Assembly (NCBI GenBank): GCA_024860865.1
Contig: JACRDV010000031.1
Coordinates: forward strand, 1-20,415
Length of the DNA: 20,415 bases
Source of the DNA: Methanobacteriota archaeon
GTDB taxonomy: Archaea; JACRDV01
Reading direction: 5' to 3'
Below the pieces are notes generated by a model. That model was not told the origin of the DNA and ran no database searches. It saw only the letters and a program-made list of their open reading frames with translations. This document shows, one piece after another, positions 1 through 7,139 of this stretch. The position numbers and the translations under genes were made by a program. How positions within the stretch are numbered: the first letter of the stretch is position 1; each line of letters begins with the position of its first letter.

Positions 1-814
1 CAAAAAATCCGCCTTCACTTGCATAAGTACTAGTTGTATAATCTAAACCAATCTGATGAAACATTTTGGCCCAGCCAATCATAGTGCCCCAGTGATATGG
101 GCTGAAGAACTCTGCAGAAGGCGTAACTAACATTACTTCAGCTCCTTTTTTGTTAAATGGAATCTTCGCATCTTCCTTTATCTCATCCCTCATTTCTTCC
201 TCAGCAAGCTCAATAGTTTTAGCAAATGCTTTTGGAGGGATCCCTAAATTATTTCCAATAGTATACACTTTTGCTATCACTTCAGTCACATACTTGGTTT
301 GGACGCCTACAGAAGTCAATAATTCCCTTGCAGCCCATGTTATCTCAGCAGTATCTATTCCATAGGGGCAGTAAAGCGCGCATCGCCTGCATTCGGCACA
401 TTGATAAAAATAAGGATATAATAAATCTTTTAGCACCTCTTCCGTTAACTCTTGAGCTCCTGCAAGCTTTCCAAAAAGTTTTCCACCAATTGTATAATAT
501 TTCCTATAAATAGACCGCAAAATTTCTGCTCTAGCTACTGGCATATTCCTTGGGTCTAAAGTGTCAATGAAAAAGTGACATTTATCTGCGCAAGCTCCAC
601 ATCTAACGCATATGTCTAAGTAAAGCTGAAAAGATCTATACTTCTTTCTTAATTCATCCATTTTTTTTATGAATATTTCCTTCCAATTTTGAGGGAGCTT
701 CCAGTCATCAAGCGTCCAATCTCTTGAATATGGTGTTCCCATTACGTCTGTATCTTTCTTTTTTGCTGCCCAACATTTGTATTTTTTAGCTGGAAAGCTT
801 AGATCAATCTTCAA
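1..814 (-). CDS. dsrK: DsrK, 5' part, runs off the left edge
   Basis: Catalytic iron-sulfur subunit of the DsrMK(JOP) membrane complex, an HdrD relative thought to pass electrons toward DsrC trisulfide and sulfite reduction at the cytoplasmic face. The frame is open from the window edge to 853. I chose TTG at 814 because GGTGA lies 4 nt before it and the protein then begins MKIDLSFPAKKYKCW, matching the DsrK N-terminal region. Two [4Fe-4S] motifs are visible: CVRCGACADKC followed by HFF, then CAECRRCALYCP followed by YGIDTAEIT, both characteristic of DsrK. The CCG (non-cubane cluster) part lies beyond the window. It follows dsrM with an 11-nt gap, so the two are cotranscribed. A later ATG at 742 is in frame but would remove conserved N-terminal sequence. 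Very sure of family; the start is moderately sure. Confidence 0.92.
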   Translation of the reverse strand, partial: MKIDLSFPAKKYKCWAAKKKDTDVMGTPYSRDWTLDDWKLPQNWKEIFIKKMDELRKKYRSFQLYLDICVRCGACADKCHFFIDTLDPRNMPVARAEILRSIYRKYYTIGGKLFGKLAGAQELTEEVLKDLLYPYFYQCAECRRCALYCPYGIDTAEITWAARELLTSVGVQTKYVTEVIAKVYTIGNNLGIPPKAFAKTIELAEEEMRDEIKEDAKIPFNKKGAEVMLVTPSAEFFSPYHWGTMIGWAKMFHQIGLDYTTSTYASEGGFF

Positions 815-825
815 TTTCTCACCTA

Positions 826-1695
826 CTACTTCTTTTTCTCTATAGCCTTTAGGTCAGCTTCAAATCTCTTTGCGTATTGTTCCCATGACTCTACCTTCAC
901 TGGATAATTCCACGGATTAACATATCTTCTAACTCTTGAATCATTCTTTTGGTTTCTTGTTGGACTAAAGAATATTCCAGGTGCATGCACTAGCTTACTG
1001 AATGGGAAGTAAGCAATAAGAACCCAAACAAAAAAGAGGTGCAAAAAGAAGAACCAATGTAGTTCTGGAACCACGGGTTTGAAAGCTAATAAGCTGAGCA
1101 TGTATGCTTTGACTTCTACTACGTTCACTCTGATGTAGTAAGCCAGTAAGTCTCCACTGATAACTATTGCTAATAACAGTAGCAGGGCGAAGTAGTCTGA
1201 GAATAATGAGATAAATCTTAGTTCTGGATAAACGAAGCGCCTAATCAGCAGGTAAAGAAGAGCCGCAATTATAAGAAGACCTGAATAATAAAGTCCTGGG
1301 ATGAAAGCTCCTATTTGGTCTATTGTTCGGAGAGATACTACCCACGAGAGAGATGGCTCAAAAAAATATCGTAACTGCCTTAGAATGATTATAAGTAACA
1401 TCCAGTGGAAAGCTAATGATCCGAGCCAGAGCCACTTGTTTCCCCTAGTCTCATCTTTTTCAAAGTCATAACTAGTATTCCTAAGTAGGCTTCTAAAGAC
1501 AAAAATTTCGCTAGCCATGCGAAGGATTACTCCAAGATATGTTTTTGGTTTTTCAAGATATCCACCAGTAACTACTATTTTGAGAGGTACTGGAATATTA
1601 GCCCATGAAATTATGCGCTGTACAAAACCTATGACAAAGATAACAAATGCAACATAGGGTACTACAACTCCAAAAAAGAAGTAAGTGAGACTCAC
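826..1695 (-). CDS. dsrM: DsrM, membrane cytochrome b-type subunit
   Basis: Membrane heme-b subunit (NarI-like) of the Dsr electron-transfer complex, predicted to oxidise membrane quinol and feed DsrK. The 289-residue protein has about five hydrophobic helices (near residues 4-25, 90-108, 130-152, 165-187 and 210-232), with histidines inside or beside helices (AFHW, FFLHLF) as candidate heme ligands. The C-terminal motif SPTRNQKNDSRVRRYVNPWN is very typical of DsrM. The start is GTG at 1695, supported by GGAGGT about 7 nt upstream. It lies between the upstream microORF/dsrH and downstream dsrK, all on the minus strand, consistent with one operon. The J, O and P subunits are not seen here; they could be beyond the left edge or absent, as in two-subunit DsrMK complexes. 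Confidence 0.93.
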   Translation of the reverse strand: MSLTYFFFGVVVPYVAFVIFVIGFVQRIISWANIPVPLKIVVTGGYLEKPKTYLGVILRMASEIFVFRSLLRNTSYDFEKDETRGNKWLWLGSLAFHWMLLIIILRQLRYFFEPSLSWVVSLRTIDQIGAFIPGLYYSGLLIIAALLYLLIRRFVYPELRFISLFSDYFALLLLLAIVISGDLLAYYIRVNVVEVKAYMLSLLAFKPVVPELHWFFFLHLFFVWVLIAYFPFSKLVHAPGIFFSPTRNQKNDSRVRRYVNPWNYPVKVESWEQYAKRFEADLKAIEKKK

Positions 1696-1725
1696 TAAAT
1701 TACCTCCATTTTAATTAAGTATCAT

Positions 1726-1806
1726 TTATATTCTTGGAGGAGATTTTGAGTCAGAATTCATTGAACCTACAAGTGAAGAAAGTAAACCAATAGTTAATAC
1801 ACCCAT
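1726..1806 (-). CDS. 26-residue microORF with hydrophobic N-terminus, between dsrH and dsrM
   Basis: ATG at 1806 opens a 26-codon frame ending in TAA. The peptide begins MGVLTIGLLSSLVGSM and ends with a polar SDSKSPPRI tail. GGAGAT lies 6 nt upstream of the ATG, directly after the dsrH stop, so a ribosome finishing dsrH would meet a good initiation site. The hydrophobic stretch is about 14 residues, short for a full membrane helix, but compatible with a membrane-associated peptide next to the membrane protein DsrM. I do not recognise a family. It could instead be a translational-coupling leader for dsrM, or chance. Confidence 0.4.
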   Translation of the reverse strand: MGVLTIGLLSSLVGSMNSDSKSPPRI

Positions 1807-1817
1807 TTTATAATCTC

Positions 1818-2117
1818 CTACAACCATGCAAGCTTTTCATATTCATTCATTATCAAATCTACTAATCCGTTATACGTCACTATGTTCACTTTTTTATCTA
1901 CATCGTTGTCTGTAAATCCCCTTGTTTGTAGGTCTTCTGAAAGAACATAAAATTTTGCTCCTCCTTTCTCTAATAAAGGAGAAGTTTTTCCATTTTCTTT
2001 GATTACTGCATGCAAAATTCCATTGCTAACGAGAAAGATTCCAAGTTTTTCTGCATTCAGCCTATCTATTGTTCTTCCGGGAACCCTAAAATCACTTATA
2101 AATACACCAAGTTTCAT
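1818..2117 (-). CDS. DsrH/TusB-like sulfur-relay protein
   Basis: Small DsrE-superfamily protein (99 residues from the chosen start). The C-terminal half, YVLSEDLQTRGF followed by TYNGLVDLI and ending EKLAWL, aligns by eye with TusB/DsrH (in E. coli, YALNEDLIARGL and a C-terminal QMAW). TusB/DsrH acts with DsrE/F-type partners in persulfide transfer; no dsrE or dsrF is in this window. There is no cysteine in the chosen protein, so a direct persulfide carrier role is unlikely and a structural subunit is more plausible. I chose ATG at 2117 because GGTGA lies 4 nt upstream and the family begins near here; an in-frame ATG at 2156 would add 13 residues. It heads the dsrH-microORF-dsrM-dsrK operon. 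Confidence 0.72.
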   Translation of the reverse strand: MKLGVFISDFRVPGRTIDRLNAEKLGIFLVSNGILHAVIKENGKTSPLLEKGGAKFYVLSEDLQTRGFTDNDVDKKVNIVTYNGLVDLIMNEYEKLAWL

Positions 2118-2161
2118 CCCATCACCAAATAATAATTTCTGAATTTGTGATTGCAAGTTTT

Positions 2162-2172
2162 GCTATATAATT
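2162..2172 (-). promoter_or_regulatory. Candidate TATA box for the dsrH-dsrM-dsrK operon
   Basis: Read on the minus strand, AAATTATATAGC lies about 45-55 nt upstream of the dsrH ATG at 2117. Transcription would start about 25 nt downstream, near 2140, leaving a short leader that holds the GGTGA ribosome site. Based on sequence match only. Confidence 0.4.
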
Positions 2173-2597
2173 TTGATGGTCACTTAAATAAAAAACAAAT
2201 TATAATTATCTTTAGTTCACCATTACTCAATTTGAATAAAAAATTAAAAACCCAAACACAAATTATTTTTTTAGAAAAAAGAAACAAAAAATAAAAAAAC
2301 TCTAAGCATGAATTTTGAAGGGCATGCAGTTTCTACATAAACTTCATTATTTTTACGTTAGAATACAAGTTAAAATGGCTTAACTATCATTATCATTGCT
2401 TATTTAATAACCACTAAACTTTATAATTAGTAGTAAACAACATAAACAGTAAGAGTAAAAATATTTTTATATTTTAATAAAAAATAAAAATAAAAAAAAA
2501 ATTCGTAACTATTTAGCGATATGAAGTTGATTTTATTGCCTCTGCTAACCAATTTAAGGCACTTTATGGAGTAATATTTTTGCTACAAGTTAGCACA

Positions 2598-2613
2598 TCG
2601 TCAATTTTGACGA
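2598..2613. repeat. Perfect 7+7 inverted repeat, candidate operator upstream of tusA
   Basis: TCGTCAA, two T spacer bases, then TTGACGA: a perfect dyad with a 2-nt centre, flanked by outer GCA and TGC (2593-2595 and 2618-2620). It is about 100 nt before the tusA ATG. The size and symmetry suit a dimeric helix-turn-helix regulator. It is GC-richer than its surroundings. It could equally be a small RNA hairpin. No regulator is identified. Confidence 0.4.
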
Positions 2614-2711
2614 CCTGATGCACTTTAATGCAGAATTTACTTCAAATGGCTAAATAGATACAAAAATTCTTTAATAGCAATATAGTCGTCTATAGCAATC
2701 TAAGTGATTTT

Positions 2712-2957
2712 ATGGCATTAAGGGATGAAAAACCAACAATAACAGTTGATGTGAAAGGAAAAGTATGCCCATATCCTCTCCTTGAGACAAAATTAACTTT
2801 GAAAAAAATGAAAAGTGGAGAAATTTTAGAGGTGATAGTAGACACAGAAGCGGCAGTAAAAACAAGCTTGCCTAACCTCTGCCAAAAAGAAAAACATGAA
2901 TTTGATTGTATAGAAAAAAGTCCGGGAGTTTGGAACATTTATATAAAGAAAGCCTAA
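2712..2957 (+). CDS. tusA: TusA-family sulfurtransferase
   Basis: 81-residue SirA/TusA/YeeD-type sulfur carrier. The hallmark CPYP motif is at residues 19-22, and C19 is the expected persulfide-carrying cysteine. The order VKGKVCPYPLLETK, then SGEILEVIVDTEAAV and a C-terminal GVWNIYIKKA strand fits the small two-layer TusA fold, and the length is usual. A second cysteine pair (C57, C66) lies later in the protein. GTGA stands 4 nt before the ATG. It is separated from dsrA by 250 bases with a T-rich stretch right after the stop, so it probably has its own transcript. In sulfite reducers and sulfur oxidisers TusA often sits beside dsr genes and shuttles sulfane sulfur. Family assignment is secure; direction of sulfur flow is inference. 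Confidence 0.93.
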   Translation: MALRDEKPTITVDVKGKVCPYPLLETKLTLKKMKSGEILEVIVDTEAAVKTSLPNLCQKEKHEFDCIEKSPGVWNIYIKKA

Positions 2958-2980
2958 AAAAATTCCTTTTTTCTTTTAAT
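2958..2980 (+). terminator. T-rich archaeal-type terminator after tusA
   Basis: Directly after the stop there is an A-run, then CCTTTTTTCTTTT. Archaeal RNA polymerase terminates on such T-runs without needing a hairpin. Confidence 0.45.
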
Positions 2981-3144
2981 AAAATTAATTAAATAAAATA
3001 TAAAATTATTTTTTAACTGGCTGACTTAAAATTTCAATCAATACTTTAAAAGCACATAATATAAGTTACACACTTAAAAATTTTTTAAATTTTTTGTTAG
3101 ATTCGCTGATTATTACCAGATATTCTTCTTCTCCAGCACGAAAT

Positions 3145-3155
3145 CTATTTATATG
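3145..3155 (+). promoter_or_regulatory. Candidate TATA box for dsrAB
   Basis: CTATTTATATG is centred about 58 nt before the dsrA ATG. The predicted start of transcription is near 3176, giving a leader of about 30 nt that includes the GAGGTG ribosome site at 3195-3200. Confidence 0.45.
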
Positions 3156-3207
3156 AACATTTTCCGATTATCAATCGCTATATGCTTATTTTTAGAGGTG
3201 TAAAATA

Positions 3208-4362
3208 ATGGCTGAGAAATCCGAAACTCCAATATTAGACGAACTTGAAAAAGGACCGTGGCCAAGTCATGTGACGGAACTGAAGAAAACAGGATATAAA
3301 GGACTTCTTGCTCTTTATGAACAGATCTACCAGGACAAAATGACACATTGGGCACACGGTGGCATGGTCGGTGTACCAGGTTATGATGCAGGAGTTATAG
3401 GAAGAGTAAGCGATAGACCAGATATCTTAAAAGATGCTCATACATTTAGAATAATAGAACCAGCTGCTTGGTTTTATAAAACAGAATACTTGAGAAAGAT
3501 TTGCGATACTTGGGAAAAATATGGCAGCGGTTTGATGAATCTTCACGGAGCGACTGGAGATCTGCAGTTAATAGGAATAAAAACTGAAAATATGGTGCCT
3601 TGCTTCAATGAATTTGCACAGATAGGATTTGACCTAGGTGGTTCAGCCGGAGACATAAGAACAATGAGTTGTTGCGTTGGACCAGCTAGGTGTGAATTTT
3701 CCTGTATAGATACACTTGCAATATACCAAGAGCTAACTATGTCTTACTTAGACGAAATGCATAGACCGAGATTTCCATATAAATTTAAAATAAAAATTTC
3801 GGGATGCCCAAACGATGGCGTTGCAGCTACAGCAAGGTCAGATTTAGCAATAATAGGGACATGGAGAGATTCCATTAGAATAGATCAGGAAGAGGTAAGA
3901 AAATACGCAAGTGCTGGGTTAAATATCAACGACGTTTGCGCTAAGTGTCCTACAGAAGCTTTGGAATGGAATGGAACAGAATTAAAATTAAACGCAGATG
4001 ACTGTGTAAGATGTATGCATTGTATAAACAAAATGCCAAAGGCGCTGAGGCCAGGCATCGATAAAGGAGCTACTATACTAATAGGAGGAAGAGCTCGAGG
4101 AAGGTATGGTGCATTTCTTGCTTGGGTACTGGTCCCATTTATGAAAGTTAACCCACCGTACACTGAATTAAAAGATCTTATCAAGAAGATAGTAGAATGG
4201 TGGGATGAAAATGGAAGAACAAAGGAAAGAGTTGGAGAAACTATCTACAGATTTGGAATGGGAAGATTTCTAAGAGCAGTTGGATTACCAGCAGTTCCCC
4301 AACAAATAATTCGCCCAAGGGCGAATCCATTCTGGTTCTATTGGCCAGGAGAGGTAAAATAG
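3208..4362 (+). CDS. dsrA: Dissimilatory sulfite reductase alpha subunit, with one cluster cysteine replaced
   Basis: Alpha subunit of the cytoplasmic siroheme sulfite reductase DsrAB (sulfite to the DsrC-trisulfide/sulfide level, or the reverse). Diagnostic sequence: TMSCCVGPARCEFSC with the C-x5-C pair at C156/C162, then SGCPND at 198-203 followed by the GTWRD motif. The inserted ferredoxin domain shows CAKCPTEAL and CVRCMHCINKMPKALRPG. At 384 residues it is slightly short for the family. Oddity: the usual second siroheme motif is C-P-N-D/G-C; here residue 204 is glycine (codon GGC), so C200 has no partner. GAGGTG 7 nt upstream supports the ATG. dsrB follows after 13 nt. I infer a reductive archaeal type from the partners; phylogeny would be needed to settle direction. 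Confidence 0.96.
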   Translation: MAEKSETPILDELEKGPWPSHVTELKKTGYKGLLALYEQIYQDKMTHWAHGGMVGVPGYDAGVIGRVSDRPDILKDAHTFRIIEPAAWFYKTEYLRKICDTWEKYGSGLMNLHGATGDLQLIGIKTENMVPCFNEFAQIGFDLGGSAGDIRTMSCCVGPARCEFSCIDTLAIYQELTMSYLDEMHRPRFPYKFKIKISGCPNDGVAATARSDLAIIGTWRDSIRIDQEEVRKYASAGLNINDVCAKCPTEALEWNGTELKLNADDCVRCMHCINKMPKALRPGIDKGATILIGGRARGRYGAFLAWVLVPFMKVNPPYTELKDLIKKIVEWWDENGRTKERVGETIYRFGMGRFLRAVGLPAVPQQIIRPRANPFWFYWPGEVK

Positions 4363-4375
4363 AGAGGTGAAAAAA

Positions 4376-5449
4376 ATGTCCACTCAGCAGCCTATAAAAT
4401 TGGACTTTGGAGTTGTTCACTACGACCTAATGCTTCCTCCAATTATTAAGAGAAACTATGGAAAATGGAAGTATCATGAAATAATAAAGCCGGGTATTTT
4501 AAAACATGTTTCTGAAACTGGAGAAGAGTTTTATACTGTAAGGGCGGGGGCGCCAAAATTCGCAAGTGTAGATACAGTAAGAAAGCTTTGCGATTTGGCA
4601 GATAAATACTGCGATGGGTATCTAAGATTTACCAGCCGACATAACATAGAATTCCTTATTTCTAAGAAAGAAAACATTGATGGATTGATAGCAGATTTAA
4701 AGAAAATGGGACTCCCAGTTGGTGGGACTGGAAATTCTATGGCCAGCATAATACAATGTACTGCTTGGATGCATTGTCACACAGCAGCTACAGACGCAGC
4801 AGGGATAGGAAAGTCGGTATACGATGGATTATTCGAATACTTCCAAAGGATGGATTTGCCAGCAAAGCTAAAAATCGCGATCTCAGGTTGTTTAAACATG
4901 TGCGGCGCAGTTCACTGTTCAGATATAGCGATTTTGGGAGTCCACAGAGTTCCACCCAAAGTAATAGACGAAATAGTATCGAAGGCATGTGAGATTCCTA
5001 GCCTGATTGCAGTCTGCCCAACCTATGCAATTAAACCGAACCCGAAAGCTAAAAGCATAACAATAGATCCAGATAAATGCATGTACTGTGGCATTTGTTA
5101 TGGAATGTGCCCCGGAGTTCCACTAGCAGATCCGAAAAATGATGGTGTTTCAATTTGGGTAGGAGGAAAAGTCTCAAGCACTCGAAGCGGTCCAATGTTT
5201 TCTAGATTAGTTGTTCCGTATCTGCCAAATAATCCACCCCGATGGCCAGAAGTGGTCGATGTAGTGAAGAAAATAGTAAATGTATGGGTCGATGGTGCAA
5301 AGAAGGACGAAAGGATGGGAGAATGGATAGAAAGAATAGGTTGGGGTAGGTTCTTCAAAATAACAGGGATACCATTTACTGATAAACACATCGACGACTA
5401 TGTATTTGCAATTCCATCTATGAGTACTGGTGCTCAAGTTAGATTATAG
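4376..5449 (+). CDS. dsrB: Dissimilatory sulfite reductase beta subunit
   Basis: Beta subunit that completes the DsrAB heterotetramer. Visible motifs: CTAWMHCHTAATDAAG (a C-x5-C pair) and SGCLNMCGAVHCSDIAI (C-x3-C), i.e. all four cysteines for a siroheme-coupled [4Fe-4S] cluster. A ferredoxin domain with VCPTYAI and CMYCGICYGMCPGVP follows, then the conserved C-terminal tail. I chose ATG at 4376 because AGAGGTGA stands about 5 nt before it; an in-frame GTG at 4367 overlaps that ribosome site. The protein is about 357 residues, normal for DsrB. It is cotranscribed with dsrA. A T-run at 5460-5473 probably ends the transcript. No dsrD or dsrC follows, which is unlike the dsrABD order of many sulfate reducers. 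Confidence 0.96.
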   Translation: MSTQQPIKLDFGVVHYDLMLPPIIKRNYGKWKYHEIIKPGILKHVSETGEEFYTVRAGAPKFASVDTVRKLCDLADKYCDGYLRFTSRHNIEFLISKKENIDGLIADLKKMGLPVGGTGNSMASIIQCTAWMHCHTAATDAAGIGKSVYDGLFEYFQRMDLPAKLKIAISGCLNMCGAVHCSDIAILGVHRVPPKVIDEIVSKACEIPSLIAVCPTYAIKPNPKAKSITIDPDKCMYCGICYGMCPGVPLADPKNDGVSIWVGGKVSSTRSGPMFSRLVVPYLPNNPPRWPEVVDVVKKIVNVWVDGAKKDERMGEWIERIGWGRFFKITGIPFTDKHIDDYVFAIPSMSTGAQVRL

Positions 5450-5545
5450 CTTGAACTCTTTTTTCTTTATTTTAATTTGAAAACTTAATCAGTTATGTAC
5501 TTTAAAACTAGGTATTTAATAAGTCTCTCAAAATAAAAACTCTCA

Positions 5546-5764
5546 TCAGAATGGTTTCTTTTCCTTTACTACGATTTCAAGGCCCTCTACTGTTATTGCT
5601 CCAGTTGGACAGCTGTTAACTACTTCCTCGAGGTTACAGCTATCGGACCCCTCTGATTTGAGAACAATTGCTTTTTCTCCCTCTAACTTGAATACATCAG
5701 GACACAAACTTTCGCAGGTTCCACAGCCTTGACAGGCTCCGTAATCTATGTTTATTGCTACCAT
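5546..5764 (-). CDS. Small single-cluster ferredoxin
   Basis: 72-residue soluble electron carrier. C11, C14 and C17 followed by C21-P, with C52-P near the end, give the C-x2-C-x2-C-x3-CP ... CP pattern of archaeal one-cluster ferredoxins (Pyrococcus type). In that family C21 and C43 equivalents form a disulfide, while the cluster uses C11, C14, C17 and C52. ATG at 5764 is preferred over the in-frame GTG at 5785, since GAGGGAGA lies 6 nt upstream of the ATG. It ends with TGA, evidence that TGA works as a stop codon in this genome. It is convergent with dsrB, so probably transcribed alone. It is a plausible donor to or acceptor from the Hdr/Dsr enzymes (inference). Confidence 0.9.
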   Translation of the reverse strand: MVAINIDYGACQGCGTCESLCPDVFKLEGEKAIVLKSEGSDSCNLEEVVNSCPTGAITVEGLEIVVKEKKPF

Positions 5765-5872
5765 GTTTATTCTCCCTCTAGACACCGTTTTATAATGTTA
5801 ATAGTTTTATAAAATTTTCCCTAATCGCAATTGAACATTATGCAGTATAAACACGAAACCATATGTGACAAA

Positions 5873-5884
5873 AATAAATATTAT
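5873..5884 (+). promoter_or_regulatory. Candidate TATA box, leaderless radical SAM gene
   Basis: AAATAAATATTA is centred about 25 nt before the ATG at 5903 and no ribosome site is visible in between, the arrangement of leaderless archaeal transcripts. Confidence 0.35.
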
Positions 5885-5902
5885 TAATTTTAATTAAAAA
5901 CC

Positions 5903-7102
5903 ATGAATAAAAAACCCATATCAATTATGTGGGAATCTACTATTGCGTGCGGTCTCGCTTGCAAGCACTGCAAGGCTTCTGCTAAAAAAACTCCAGATCC
6001 TGATGAGCTTTCCACAGAAGAGGCAATGGATCTAGTTGACCAAATGGTTGAATTTGGCAAACCTTACCCAATTTTGCGCATAACAGGCGGAAATGCGCTG
6101 ATGAGGGACGATATATTTGAAATAATAAAGTGTGCAAAGGGTGAAGGGTTAAATGTTACAATAGCCCCTAGCACTACGCCTCTTTTGAATAGGGAGAATA
6201 TAACAAAGCTAAAAGAAGCAGGAACTGATGTAGTTGCGATAAGCATAGATGGAGCAGATGCTGAATCGCACGACAATTTCAGAGGAGTCAAAGGAACTTT
6301 TGATACAATGGTTAAGGCAACACAAATTATGAATGATGTGAAACTGCCATTCCGTCTTCTCACTACAGTAACAAAATTCAACGTCCGCAACTTACCCGAG
6401 ATATTTTTGCTCAGTAAAAGACTCGGTGCCATTGGATGGTATTTGTATATGCTTATCCCAACCGGAAGGGGTAAGATAGAACACGGAATAAGTCCAGCCG
6501 AATTTGAGGATGTTTTTAACTTCATTTATGATTTAATGAAATATCGTGTGATGACAATAAACGCAATAGCGGGAAGCGAACCATTCAGAAGAGTTGCCAT
6601 AATGAGAAGGCTTGTAGAAGAAGGCAAATTGAACGAAGAAGTGCTGAGATTGGGCGAGCTTTATCGCTTTTTGAAAAATAAGCTTGACAATTTGCTGAGC
6701 TCTGGATCGTTCGAGAAAATTGAAGTCTCAGCTAAAAAAAAGCATAACAACTTCGGTAAGGGCATATTCGTTTCAAGAAATGGTAGCGTATATCCAAGCA
6801 GTTTCATGCCGATAGAGATTGGAAATGTTCTAAATGATAGGTTAGCGCACATATATGCAAGCGCAGAAATTTTGAGAGATTTGAATAACACAAAAAAGCT
6901 TAAAGGGCGCTGTGGCATCTGCGAGTTCAATGACGTTTGTCGTGGTTCGAGGTCGCGTGCTTATGCTGTTACAGGCGACTATCTTGCTGAAGACCCTTAC
7001 TGCGCTTACCAACCAGGGACAGTAGGAAAGAGAGAAGGAAATGAAGCCATTCTTCAAGAATTACGTGTTACTAATTTTAGTCGTCAAGCACCTTCACTTT
7101 AG
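5903..7102 (+). CDS. Radical SAM/SPASM protein, AhbD-like (TIGR04053-type)
   Basis: 399 residues. The radical SAM motif is C16-x3-C20-x2-C23 in STIACGLACKHCKASA, followed by RITGG. The C-terminal SPASM part reads GRCGICEFNDVCRGSRSRAY and GDYLAEDPYCAYQPG, which would bind auxiliary [4Fe-4S] clusters. By recall, this sequence pattern fits the family described as TIGR04053, a sister of the alternative heme biosynthesis enzymes AhbC/AhbD (siroheme route to heme). The substrate of this family is not firmly known. Its neighbour is a HemA homologue (convergent), and the window encodes siroheme- and heme-dependent enzymes, so a tetrapyrrole role is reasonable. It could instead modify a peptide. Domain call secure; function open. 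Confidence 0.85.
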   Translation: MNKKPISIMWESTIACGLACKHCKASAKKTPDPDELSTEEAMDLVDQMVEFGKPYPILRITGGNALMRDDIFEIIKCAKGEGLNVTIAPSTTPLLNRENITKLKEAGTDVVAISIDGADAESHDNFRGVKGTFDTMVKATQIMNDVKLPFRLLTTVTKFNVRNLPEIFLLSKRLGAIGWYLYMLIPTGRGKIEHGISPAEFEDVFNFIYDLMKYRVMTINAIAGSEPFRRVAIMRRLVEEGKLNEEVLRLGELYRFLKNKLDNLLSSGSFEKIEVSAKKKHNNFGKGIFVSRNGSVYPSSFMPIEIGNVLNDRLAHIYASAEILRDLNNTKKLKGRCGICEFNDVCRGSRSRAYAVTGDYLAEDPYCAYQPGTVGKREGNEAILQELRVTNFSRQAPSL

Positions 7103-7139
7103 AAAGTTCTGCTTTTCTAACTTAATCCTGACTTCAAAA

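Larger units (their letters stand above)
2118..2711. other. Gene-free intergenic region between dsrH and tusA
   Basis: Nearly 600 bases of very AT-rich sequence with A- and T-runs, especially 2260-2300 and 2455-2505. I see no convincing coding frame, tRNA or repeat array. It holds the promoters of two divergent sulfur-metabolism transcripts and an inverted repeat at 2598-2613. An unrecognised small RNA cannot be excluded. Confidence 0.6.

Noticed and set aside
150-513. Plus-strand open frames opposite dsrK
   Set aside because: They are antisense shadows of the clear DsrK frame with its two [4Fe-4S] motifs, and show no family resemblance or ribosome site.
2440-2510. A/T tracts as a repeat array or replication origin
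   Set aside because: They are simple low-complexity sequence with no repeated unit, no origin-recognition-box-like dyads and no orc1/cdc6 gene nearby.
5546-5548. TGA read genome-wide as an amino acid (altered genetic code)
   Set aside because: The ferredoxin gene ends in TGA at its natural length, and the HdrA-MvhD fusion ends with TGA at 15854-15856 right before the next start.
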